48,147 nt of DNA. It comes from Actinomycetota bacterium. GTDB taxonomy: Bacteria > Actinomycetota > Acidimicrobiia > Spongiisociales > UBA11373. The stretch covers positions 1 to 48,147 of the forward strand of contig JAHLKU010000017.1 of assembly GCA_020444505.1 (NCBI GenBank). The letters run 5' to 3'. The translations under genes and the position numbers were made by a program. The stretch's first letter is position 1. Each line of letters starts with the position of its first letter. Under the pieces are notes generated by a model, which saw only the letters and a program-made list of their open reading frames with translations, was not told where the DNA came from and did no database searches. This document shows, one piece after another, positions 15,857 to 22,513 of the stretch.

Positions 15857-17911
15857 TCATCCCCCCTCGAGGCTCAGGTCGCAGTTGCGCAGCGTCGCCG
15901 ACCCGCTCGCCGAGGTGGTGGTGCCGTTGTTGTCGGTGACGTAGGCGGTCAGGCTGATGGTGGCGTCGGCGTCCACGGTGTCGGTGTCGAACGGCCCGAT
16001 CGAGGCGATCCACACGTCGGGCCCGTCGTTGGTCATCGGTGTGGACCCGAGCCGGGAGCCGACCCTCCACGACAGGCTCACCGACTGGACGTCGCCCGGA
16101 CCGGCCGAGGCGGGCTGCCCGTTCACCTCACGGTCGACCCACAGCGCGATCTGGGTGGTGAAGGGTCCGTCGCACTGCTGCTGGCCGTTGTAGGAGAACG
16201 ACTCCTCCAGGGATGTCGGTCCCTCGACGTCCACGGCGGATGCCACGACGCTCTCACCCGACGAGGGCGGGGGCGGCGGCACCGTGGTCACGGTGGTCTG
16301 GGTGGGCCCGCCCGGCGGCTCTTCCGGCGGCGGGGGCGGCGAGGACGGGATGGTGGTGGAGGTGGTCGTGGTCGTGTCCGACGGCTGGGGCCCGGTGGGC
16401 ACCTCGGGGCCCAGCGAGAAGAGGAACTCGCCGGGGGTGGTGTCCGCCACGATCACGCCGTCGCGGGTGGGCGGGTCGCAGTACTCCCACCGGTCGGCCA
16501 CCTCGTTGTAGATCTTGCCGTTCACACACAGGCGGGGCGGCTCCGGGATCGGTTGCACCACCGGCTCCCAGTTGGTCACCCATCTCTCGTTGACGGCGCG
16601 GCACCCGGCGAGGGCGAGGTCGGGGTTCTGCAGCATCGCCGCCGCCTCGATGAACCTGCGCTGCCCGGCCTCGGCGTCGTTGGTGACGCCGGCCATCGCC
16701 TTGAACGGACGTTGCTGGAGGTCGGTGAACTGCGCCCCCGAGTCGGTCGAGACGGGACCGTCGTACTGCGCCAGCACGGCCGACGACAGTCCGGACGTCA
16801 GTGGTCCCGGCGCCAGGCCGGCCGCCACCTGGAGGCGGCTCGATTCCATGGTCAGCATCTCGGCCGGGATCGCCTCCGCCGGGATGGCGTTGGAGGGGAT
16901 GCCGTTCGACGGGATGGCTTCGGCCGGGATGGCCTCGGCCGGGATGGCTTCGGCCGGGATGGCTTCGGCCGGGATGGCCAGGATGGGCACCGAGTTGCTG
17001 GGGATCCCGAGGGAGGCCAGCAGGTCGTCGGGCACCGGGGCCTCGTTGCTCGGGATGGCACCGCCGGACAGGTCGATCAGCCGCAGGAACTGGTCGTCGG
17101 ACAGGCCCACCTGGTTGGAGGGGATGGCGTTGGAGGGGATGGCGTTGGAGGGGATCGCCTCCGCCGGGATCGCTTCGGCCGGGATGGCTTCGGCCGGGAT
17201 GGCTTCGGCGGGGATCGCCAGCGCCACGCCGTTGAAGTCGACGACCATGCGCGCACGCGTGTCGCCCTCGTCGACGGCCCAGGTGTAGACCACGGCGTAC
17301 TCGCTGCCGTCGCCGTCGGTGACGGTGAACGATCCGCCCACGGGCCCCCTGGTGTAGCGGGAGGCCAGCCACTCGGCGGAGACGACCCCCGACGGGCGCC
17401 CGGCGGCGGAGTTGTCGGGGATCATGCCGACGGGGATCTCGTCGATCGGGATCGCAGATGCGGGGACGGCAGTGGCCGGTTCGTCGCTCTGCAGCCGCAC
17501 GTTGGCCATGACGCCGCCCTGCTGCAAGAGGCTCGAGGCCCCGATGGCGTAGACGAGACCGTTGGCCCGGAAGACGGCGTGGACGGCGCCGTCGATGTCG
17601 GCCCACACGTAGCGGAAGTCGTCGAGGAGGGTGGCGTCGGGGGCGTGGGTCCCCTCGATCGCATCGATGATGGTGTCCTCCTGGGGCACCGCCACGTCGA
17701 AGAGGCCGCAGGACACGTTGTAGCCGGGCGAGACGCCCTCCAGGGCGGCGATGGTGAGGTAGGTGGCCAGGAGCCCTGCGGGGACCACGGCGGCCCATTT
17801 CATGACCAGCATGCGGGCCCGCTTGGCGCCGAGGAATCCGCGGCTGAGGCTCTTGCGGAGCCCGCGCAGCATGGAACGGGTCGTCTCGACCCACTCGGTG
17901 AAGGCGCTCAC
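15857..17911 (-). CDS. Membrane-anchored surface protein with AIPAE/AIPSN pentapeptide repeat arrays
   Basis: A 684-aa protein of no family I recognise. GTG start overlapping the upstream stop (GTGA). Residues 1-35 are basic and cytoplasmic; ~36-56 form one membrane anchor (MKWAAVVPAGLLATYLTIAA). Outside come a ~90-residue domain, degenerate repeats at 153-167 (AIPID, EIPVG, MIPDN), and a beta-rich part. Array A (232-266) is four AIPAE then three AIPSN; one AIPSN is at 285-289; array B (312-351) is four AIPAE, AIPSN, GIPSN and two AIPAE. Then follow a helical domain (~352-445), a Cys-containing strand pair, a Thr/Pro-rich stalk (~510-550) and a C-terminal beta domain (~555-684) with Cys at 580 and 677. 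No LPXTG-type sorting signal is seen. Confidence 0.75.
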   Translation of the reverse strand: MSAFTEWVETTRSMLRGLRKSLSRGFLGAKRARMLVMKWAAVVPAGLLATYLTIAALEGVSPGYNVSCGLFDVAVPQEDTIIDAIEGTHAPDATLLDDFRYVWADIDGAVHAVFRANGLVYAIGASSLLQQGGVMANVRLQSDEPATAVPASAIPIDEIPVGMIPDNSAAGRPSGVVSAEWLASRYTRGPVGGSFTVTDGDGSEYAVVYTWAVDEGDTRARMVVDFNGVALAIPAEAIPAEAIPAEAIPAEAIPSNAIPSNAIPSNQVGLSDDQFLRLIDLSGGAIPSNEAPVPDDLLASLGIPSNSVPILAIPAEAIPAEAIPAEAIPAEAIPSNGIPSNAIPAEAIPAEMLTMESSRLQVAAGLAPGPLTSGLSSAVLAQYDGPVSTDSGAQFTDLQQRPFKAMAGVTNDAEAGQRRFIEAAAMLQNPDLALAGCRAVNERWVTNWEPVVQPIPEPPRLCVNGKIYNEVADRWEYCDPPTRDGVIVADTTPGEFLFSLGPEVPTGPQPSDTTTTTSTTIPSSPPPPPEEPPGGPTQTTVTTVPPPPPSSGESVVASAVDVEGPTSLEESFSYNGQQQCDGPFTTQIALWVDREVNGQPASAGPGDVQSVSLSWRVGSRLGSTPMTNDGPDVWIASIGPFDTDTVDADATISLTAYVTDNNGTTTSASGSATLRNCDLSLEGG
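16859..16978 (-). repeat. 15-bp coding tandem repeat, array B (8 units)
   Basis: Eight uninterrupted 15-bp units encode the pentapeptides AIPAE x4, AIPSN, GIPSN, AIPAE x2 (residues 312-351 of the repeat protein). On the plus strand the unit reads like GGCCGGGATGGCTTC. Units differ mostly at third codon positions, so the array is old or selected at protein level rather than freshly duplicated, although a few adjacent copies are nearly identical. Confidence 0.9.
17114..17218 (-). repeat. 15-bp coding tandem repeat, array A (7 units)
   Basis: Seven uninterrupted 15-bp units encode AIPAE x4 then AIPSN x3 (residues 232-266). The three AIPSN units are almost identical in DNA (plus strand GTTGGAGGGGATGGC), suggesting recent unit duplication. 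A further single AIPSN unit lies at 17045-17059. The order AIPAE block then AIPSN block is shared with array B. Confidence 0.9.
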
Positions 17912-18573
17912 GCGCCGGCCCTCCGGGCGGGCGCGACCATCAGGAGGGTCGCGGCCACGACCGTGGCGTACACGCCGATGCCGATGAACGAGAGCAGCGA
18001 CTCGGTGGTGCCGGCCTGATGGAGGAACCGTCCCCACTGCACCACGACGGCCACGGCGGCAGCCAGCACCACGAAGGCGATGCCCTTGCGGAGCCACGTG
18101 AGCGACGGCACGAAGACCAGTGCGAGCAGGATGGCTGCGGCCGCCAGCAGCGGGATCCCGAGATTCAGGGAGTCAGTGGGTGCCTGCAGGTCGTAGAGGA
18201 ACGGCGTGGGGATGTCCCACGCCCTGGCGATCCGGTACGGACTGTCGATCCACGGGAACAGGCCTGCCACGACGAGGACGGCGACCGCCCACAGCGCCGC
18301 CGCCGGCGGCCGAGGGATGGTGATGCCGTCTCCCCTCTGCGCGGCTGGGGCCGGGGCGGCCGCCGGTGCCTGGGGCGCGGCGGCCGCGGCCGGGGGAGAT
18401 TGGGGATCGGCGGCGGGGGTGGCCGCCGTTGCGACGGCGGGTTCCGCGGCCGCAACGGGGCGTGCGGGCGCTTCCGTCTCCGCCCGGGTCTGGGCGGTCC
18501 CGCATTCGTCGCAGTACCGGGCGTCGGTGCGGATCGGGGCCCCGCACTCGGCGCACTGCATCGCAGCATTCAC
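17908..18573 (-). CDS. Zinc-ribbon membrane protein, first gene of the pentapeptide-repeat operon
   Basis: A 221-aa protein. The N-terminus is a single zinc ribbon (CAECGAPIRTDARYCDECG, two CxxC knuckles) facing the cytoplasm. A ~65-residue Ala/Pro-rich linker follows, then four hydrophobic helices: AALWAVAVLVVAGLFPWI, GIPLLAAAAILLALVFV, IAFVVLAAAVAVVV and FIGIGVYATVVAATLLMVA. The zinc ribbon-linker-membrane layout is common in Actinobacteria for proteins of unknown role. Its TGA overlaps the GTG of the repeat protein, so the two are made together and may interact in the membrane. Confidence 0.7.
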   Translation of the reverse strand: MNAAMQCAECGAPIRTDARYCDECGTAQTRAETEAPARPVAAAEPAVATAATPAADPQSPPAAAAAPQAPAAAPAPAAQRGDGITIPRPPAAALWAVAVLVVAGLFPWIDSPYRIARAWDIPTPFLYDLQAPTDSLNLGIPLLAAAAILLALVFVPSLTWLRKGIAFVVLAAAVAVVVQWGRFLHQAGTTESLLSFIGIGVYATVVAATLLMVAPARRAGA

Positions 18574-18663
18574 AGCGTCCCCCTCCCTGGGTGTAAGGCG
18601 ATCCTAACGATGCGGCCGACGAGGTGTCGGGTCGGACAGGCCCGGGCACGGCCGTGCCGGCGG

Positions 18664-19317
18664 CTACGCCTCGAGGAGGCCGTCGAGGGCGTCGAGGATC
18701 AGGTCGAGGCCGAAGGTGAACTCGACGGCGTGGTCGTAGCCCTCCCTCAGCATCTCGCACGTGACCTCGGCGAGGTGGGGGTAGGCGTCGGCCATCTGCC
18801 GGAGCAGGTCGGTGCCGATCTCCTCGAGGCTCGCGTCGTCGTCGAAACCCAGGTTCGACTCCTGCAGGATCGACCCGTAGATGTAGGCGTCCACGATCGA
18901 GAATCCCCGCATGGCCGATCGGCCCGAGAACCCGGCGTCCCTGAGCGCGCCGAGGACGGTGTCGAAGTACCCGAGGCGCCGCGGGGTGGAGGTCTCGCTG
19001 TGCGCCTCGAGCAGTCCGACGGCCCACGGGTGCCGGTGGAACACGGCGCGGGCCGATTCGGCCCGGCGCCGCATGGCGTCCTTCCAGTCGTCGCCGGGGG
19101 ACGGCAGGTCGATCTCGGCCAGAACGAGGTCGATGACGCCGTCGAGGAGGTCGTCCTTGTTGGCGACGTGGTTGTAGAGCGACATCGCCTCCACGCCGAG
19201 GTGGCGGCCGAGGCGGCGCATGCTCACGGCTTCGAGGCCCTCGACGTCGGCCAGGTCGATGGCGGTGCGGAGCACCTTCTCTCGGGTGAGGTGTGCCCGG
19301 TGCCCGGCGGCGCTCAT
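18664..19317 (-). CDS. TetR-family transcriptional repressor
   Basis: A 217-aa regulator. The N-terminal helix-turn-helix is clear: LTREKVLRTAIDLADVEGLE, then SMRRLGRHLGVEAMSLYNHV and NKDDLLDGVIDLVL. The C-terminal domain looks like the tetracycline-repressor type (TetR_C), with a ligand pocket of unknown specificity. It is divergent from the MDR oxidoreductase and DUF4386-like genes, and two copies of a palindromic site lie in the 95-bp gap, so it most likely represses both directions until a ligand binds. Confidence 0.9.
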   Translation of the reverse strand: MSAAGHRAHLTREKVLRTAIDLADVEGLEAVSMRRLGRHLGVEAMSLYNHVANKDDLLDGVIDLVLAEIDLPSPGDDWKDAMRRRAESARAVFHRHPWAVGLLEAHSETSTPRRLGYFDTVLGALRDAGFSGRSAMRGFSIVDAYIYGSILQESNLGFDDDASLEEIGTDLLRQMADAYPHLAEVTCEMLREGYDHAVEFTFGLDLILDALDGLLEA

Positions 19318-19331
19318 GGTGTCCCCCTCAC

Positions 19332-19377
19332 TTGACTCCGCTTACATCGTAAGTATAGTACCCGCTTACAGCGTAAG
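19332..19377 (+). promoter_or_regulatory. Sigma70-type promoter overlapped by two palindromic TetR operators
   Basis: -35 TTGACT (19332-19337) and -10 TATAGT (19354-19359) are spaced 16 bp for the rightward oxidoreductase gene. Operator 1, CTTACATCGTAAG (19341-19353), fills the spacer; operator 2, CTTACAGCGTAAG (19365-19377), covers the expected transcription start. Both have arms CTTAC/GTAAG around a 3-bp centre and both are preceded by CCG. Centres are 24 bp apart. Binding at either would block RNA polymerase. The same sites lie 24-60 bp upstream of the tetR start. Confidence 0.8.
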
Positions 19378-19412
19378 GTCACGCGCTGGATCGACATCAC
19401 AGGAGGGGAACC

Positions 19413-20393
19413 ATGAAGGCGATCATCCACCGGGCGTTCGGCGCCCCCGACGAGGTCCTGGCTCTGCAGGACGCCGACACCCCGCAGCCCGCCGACGGCG
19501 AGGTGCTGGTGAAGGTGGCTGCGGTCGGGTTGGCGAAGGGCGACTGGCTCATCTCCGAGGGCCTGCCCTACGTGGCCCGCCCGTCGTACGGCATCCGCAC
19601 CCCCAAGGAGCGGGTTGCCGGGCTCGAGATGGCCGGCACCGTCGAGGCCGTAGGGCCCGGCGTCGCCCACTTCGCCGCGGGGGACCGGGTGTTCGGCTGG
19701 GCCAAGGGCGCCCTGGCCGAGTACGCCGTCGCCGCCGAGGACGGCCTGGCCACCATGCCGGAGGGCGCGTCCTTCGAGGAGGCGGCGGCCGTGCCGGTGT
19801 CCGGGCTCACCGCCCTGCAGGCCGTTCGGGACTCCGGCGAGGTGGCGGCAGGGCAGCGGGTGCTGGTGATCGGCGCCTCGGGGGCCGTGGGGTCGTTCGC
19901 CGTGCAGATCGCCGCGTCGCTCGGTGCCGAGGTGACCGGCGTGGCCGGCACCCGCAACCTCGACCTGGTGCGCTCGCTCGGAGCGACACACGTCGTGGAC
20001 TACACCAAGGACGACGCCACCGCCGAGGCCGACCGGTACGACGTCATCATCGACATCGCAGGCAACACCCCGCTGCGGAGGCTGCGGCACGCCCTGGCTC
20101 CCAAGGGGACGCTCGTCATCGTCGGCGGCTCCGGCGGCAAGGCCACCATGGGCTTCGGCAGGACGATCCGGGCGGCGCTGCTGTCGCCGTTCGTGGGCCA
20201 GCGCCTCCGGCCGCTGATCTCCAAGCCCAACCCCGCCGACCTGGAGGCCCTGGGACGGCTGATCGAGCGTGGAGACCTCCGCCCCGCCGTCGGCAGCACC
20301 TATCCGCTGGAGCGGGCCGCCGAGGCGATCGGATCCATCGGCGCCGGCCGGACCACCGCCAAGACCGTCGTCACCGTCGGCGCCGCTGCGTGA
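19413..20393 (+). CDS. Zinc-independent MDR-family NAD(P)-dependent oxidoreductase (quinone-reductase-like)
   Basis: A 326-aa medium-chain dehydrogenase/reductase. GroES-like N-terminal half (MKAIIHRAFGAPDEVLALQD, GDRVFGWAKGALAEYAVA) and a Rossmann half with VLVIGASGAVGSFAVQIAAS, then DVIIDIAGNTPLRRLRHALA and GTLVIVGGSGGKATMG. It lacks the structural-zinc cysteine cluster, which fits the NADPH:quinone reductase subgroup. ATG with AGGAGGGG upstream. It is the first gene under the TetR-controlled promoter, so it probably handles a quinone, enone or other reactive compound sensed by the repressor. Confidence 0.87.
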   Translation: MKAIIHRAFGAPDEVLALQDADTPQPADGEVLVKVAAVGLAKGDWLISEGLPYVARPSYGIRTPKERVAGLEMAGTVEAVGPGVAHFAAGDRVFGWAKGALAEYAVAAEDGLATMPEGASFEEAAAVPVSGLTALQAVRDSGEVAAGQRVLVIGASGAVGSFAVQIAASLGAEVTGVAGTRNLDLVRSLGATHVVDYTKDDATAEADRYDVIIDIAGNTPLRRLRHALAPKGTLVIVGGSGGKATMGFGRTIRAALLSPFVGQRLRPLISKPNPADLEALGRLIERGDLRPAVGSTYPLERAAEAIGSIGAGRTTAKTVVTVGAAA

Positions 20394-20422
20394 GCGCCCC
20401 TACCCCAGAGAGGACCCACCCC

Positions 20423-21166
20423 ATGACCACGACCACCACCGAGGAGCGGATCGAGCGGAGGGCCAGGGCCGCCGGCATCCTGTACCTGCTGCTCGTCCTC
20501 GTCGGCCCGTTCGCCCTGCTGCTGGGCCGCTCGGCGATGCTGGTGCCCGACGACGCCGCGGCCACGGTCGCCAACATCGTCGAGAAAGAGGGCCTGTTCC
20601 GGATGGGGATGACCGCCGAGGTGGCGATCATCCTCATCGAGGTGGTGCTGACCGCCCTCCTCTACACGATCACCCGCCCGGTCAGCCGCTCGCTGTCGAT
20701 GGCGGCGATGCTGGCGCGGTACGGCATGGTGATCGTGATGGCCGTCAGCCTGGCGACCGGCTTCCTGGCCCTCGCCGCCGCCGACGGCGCCGGCTACCTG
20801 GCCGGGTTCGACGCCGCCGGGCAGGGCAGCCTGGCCGCCATGTTCCTGGAGGCGGGCGAGTACCTCATCACGGCGTGGGGGTTCCTGTTCGGCATCCATC
20901 TGGTGCTGCTCGGCCACCTGGTGCGCCGCTCCGGGTTCTTCCCGGCGGTGCTGGGGGTGCTGCTGATGGTGGCCGGGGCCGGGTACCTGCTGGAGAGCTT
21001 CGGCGCGATCCTGTGGACCGGTGGCGAGAGCATCCTGGCCACCGTGGTGATCGTGCTGGCCATCCCCGGCGAACTGGGCTTCCCGCTGTGGCTGCTGATC
21101 AAGCGGCTCGATGGATCCGCCTGGAAGACCAGGGCGCTGGAGGCCGCTGCCGAACCGGCCGCCTGA
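20423..21166 (+). CDS. DUF4386-like integral membrane protein
   Basis: A 247-aa protein with about six membrane helices. Opening RRARAAGILYLLLVLVGPFA, middle EVAIILIEVVLTALLY and later GFLFGIHLVLLGHLVRRSGF plus LGVLLMVAGAGYLLESF are the usual DUF4386 landmarks. ATG start with AGAGAGGA upstream, 29 bp after the oxidoreductase, so it is the second gene of the TetR-controlled unit. The biochemical role of the family is not known; co-regulation suggests a membrane part in the same stress response. Confidence 0.78.
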   Translation: MTTTTTEERIERRARAAGILYLLLVLVGPFALLLGRSAMLVPDDAAATVANIVEKEGLFRMGMTAEVAIILIEVVLTALLYTITRPVSRSLSMAAMLARYGMVIVMAVSLATGFLALAAADGAGYLAGFDAAGQGSLAAMFLEAGEYLITAWGFLFGIHLVLLGHLVRRSGFFPAVLGVLLMVAGAGYLLESFGAILWTGGESILATVVIVLAIPGELGFPLWLLIKRLDGSAWKTRALEAAAEPAA

Positions 21167-21186
21167 GCCGGTCCGATCGTCGAGAC

Positions 21187-21216
21187 GACGGGGCCCGCCG
21201 CACGGCGGGCCCCGTC
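21187..21216. terminator. Bidirectional terminator hairpin
   Basis: GACGGGGCCCGCCG, two-base centre CA, then the exact complement CGGCGGGCCCCGTC: a 14-bp stem. It lies between the convergent DUF4386-like and MFS genes and overlaps the MFS stop codon by two bases. There is no T tract in either direction, as is common for high-GC actinobacterial terminators. Confidence 0.7.
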
Positions 21217-22447
21217 ACGTCGGCAGGGCCGCCTCCCGCGCCTCCCGGCGCCCCGCCCAGCGGACCACCGCCAGCGCCACGAGGCCGGAGCCGAGGAACC
21301 CGATGGCCAACGGGTACACGGTGCCGTCGTAGGCGGCGTCGATGACCCCGCCGAGCAGCGCCCCGACGCCCGTCTGGGCCGTCCCGATGAGCGCCGAGGC
21401 GGTGCCCGCCACGGCCCCCATCGGCTCCATCGCGAGCGCGAACAGGTTGGGGACCATGAAGGCGTGCAGGCACAGCAGGCCGGCGAGCGGGGGGCCGAAC
21501 GCCCAGAACGAAGGGGTGCCGCCGGAGGCGATGGCGATCGCCATCAGCACGGTGCCCCCGATCGCGTACCCGACGATCACCCGCCGGGCGATGACCGCCG
21601 AGCCGAACCGGCGCACCACGGCGGCATTGGTGAGGGTGGCGAGGCCCATCAGCGCGGCGTTGGCGCCGAACACCAGCGGGAACCAGGAGCCGAGGCCGAA
21701 CACGTCGTCCACGATCAGTTCCAGCGACGCCAGGTACGACATGAATGCCCCGAACAGGGCGGTGGCCGCCAGGGCGTAGGCCATCGCCGGCCGCTGGGCC
21801 ACCACGGTGCGGGCCGCCCTCCGCACCCCGTCGAACCGCAGATCGATGCGCGACGCCGGGTCCAGGGTCTCCGGCAGCCGGGCCACCCAGACCGCCATCG
21901 CCGCCACCACGGCCACGCAGAACCAGAACACGGCGCGCCAGGGGGCGACCGAGACGATGGCGGCGCCGATGCTGGGGGCGATCACCGGCACCAGGATGAA
22001 CACGGCGGTGAGCAGCGACATGGTGCGGGCCATCTCGTCGCCCCGGTAGGAGTCGCGCACGATGGCCATCGAGACCACGCGCGGGCCGGCAGAGCCGACG
22101 CCCCACAGGAACCTGCTGGCCAGCAGCATCCCGAACGAGGGCGCCGCGGCCGCTCCCACCGCTCCCAGCGCGTAGAGGCCGAACCCGGCGTACAGCACCG
22201 GCTTGCGGCCGAAGCGGTCCGAGATCGGCCCGTACAGCAACTGGGCGACGGCGAGGCCGATGAAGAACACGGTGACGATCTGCCCGGTGGCGGGGGAGTC
22301 GGGTGCCAGGTCGAAGCCGGCGCGGATCTCTCCGAACGCCGGCAGCATCAGGTCGATGGCCAGGGCCGTCAGCGCCATCATCAGCGCCAGCATCGCCAGG
22401 AACTCGCGGCGGCCGATCCGCCGGGCTGGGGGTGATGCCGTGCTCAC
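21215..22447 (-). CDS. Bcr/CflA-type MFS drug efflux transporter
   Basis: A 410-aa, 12-helix major facilitator. The Bcr/CflA signature LALMMALTALAIDLMLPAFG is in TM1, followed by the MFS loop motif GPISDRFGRKPVLYAGFGLY between TM2 and TM3 and GVGSAGPRVVSMAIVRD in TM4-5, close to the drug:H+ antiporter motif C region. GTG start with GGAGG upstream. Expected role is proton-driven export of drugs or small metabolites. It is the gene after the CotH-like lipoprotein, but a possible hairpin between them suggests separate units. Confidence 0.88.
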   Translation of the reverse strand: MSTASPPARRIGRREFLAMLALMMALTALAIDLMLPAFGEIRAGFDLAPDSPATGQIVTVFFIGLAVAQLLYGPISDRFGRKPVLYAGFGLYALGAVGAAAAPSFGMLLASRFLWGVGSAGPRVVSMAIVRDSYRGDEMARTMSLLTAVFILVPVIAPSIGAAIVSVAPWRAVFWFCVAVVAAMAVWVARLPETLDPASRIDLRFDGVRRAARTVVAQRPAMAYALAATALFGAFMSYLASLELIVDDVFGLGSWFPLVFGANAALMGLATLTNAAVVRRFGSAVIARRVIVGYAIGGTVLMAIAIASGGTPSFWAFGPPLAGLLCLHAFMVPNLFALAMEPMGAVAGTASALIGTAQTGVGALLGGVIDAAYDGTVYPLAIGFLGSGLVALAVVRWAGRREAREAALPT

Positions 22448-22484
22448 GGGATGCCGCCTCCGGTGCAGAGCGCAGCGTACCGGT

Positions 22485-22505
22485 GCGGCCGGCGGGCCCG
22501 GCCGC
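22485..22505 (-). terminator. Possible terminator downstream of the CotH-like gene
   Basis: GCGGCCGG, loop CGGGC, CCGGCCGC: a perfect 8-bp stem 9 bp after the CotH-like stop (read on the minus strand). There is no T tract. In DNA this rich in G and C an 8-bp stem may be chance. Confidence 0.4.
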
Positions 22506-22513
22506 AGGGCGGG

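Noticed and set aside
16859-17218. 15-bp repeats as a CRISPR array
   Set aside because: Units are directly adjacent with no spacers, far shorter than CRISPR repeats, and lie in frame inside a long coding region.
15593-18019. Long plus-strand open frame opposite the repeat operon
   Set aside because: It is Gly/Arg/His-rich antisense of well-supported genes with signal peptides and operon overlaps; long shadow frames are normal at this GC content.
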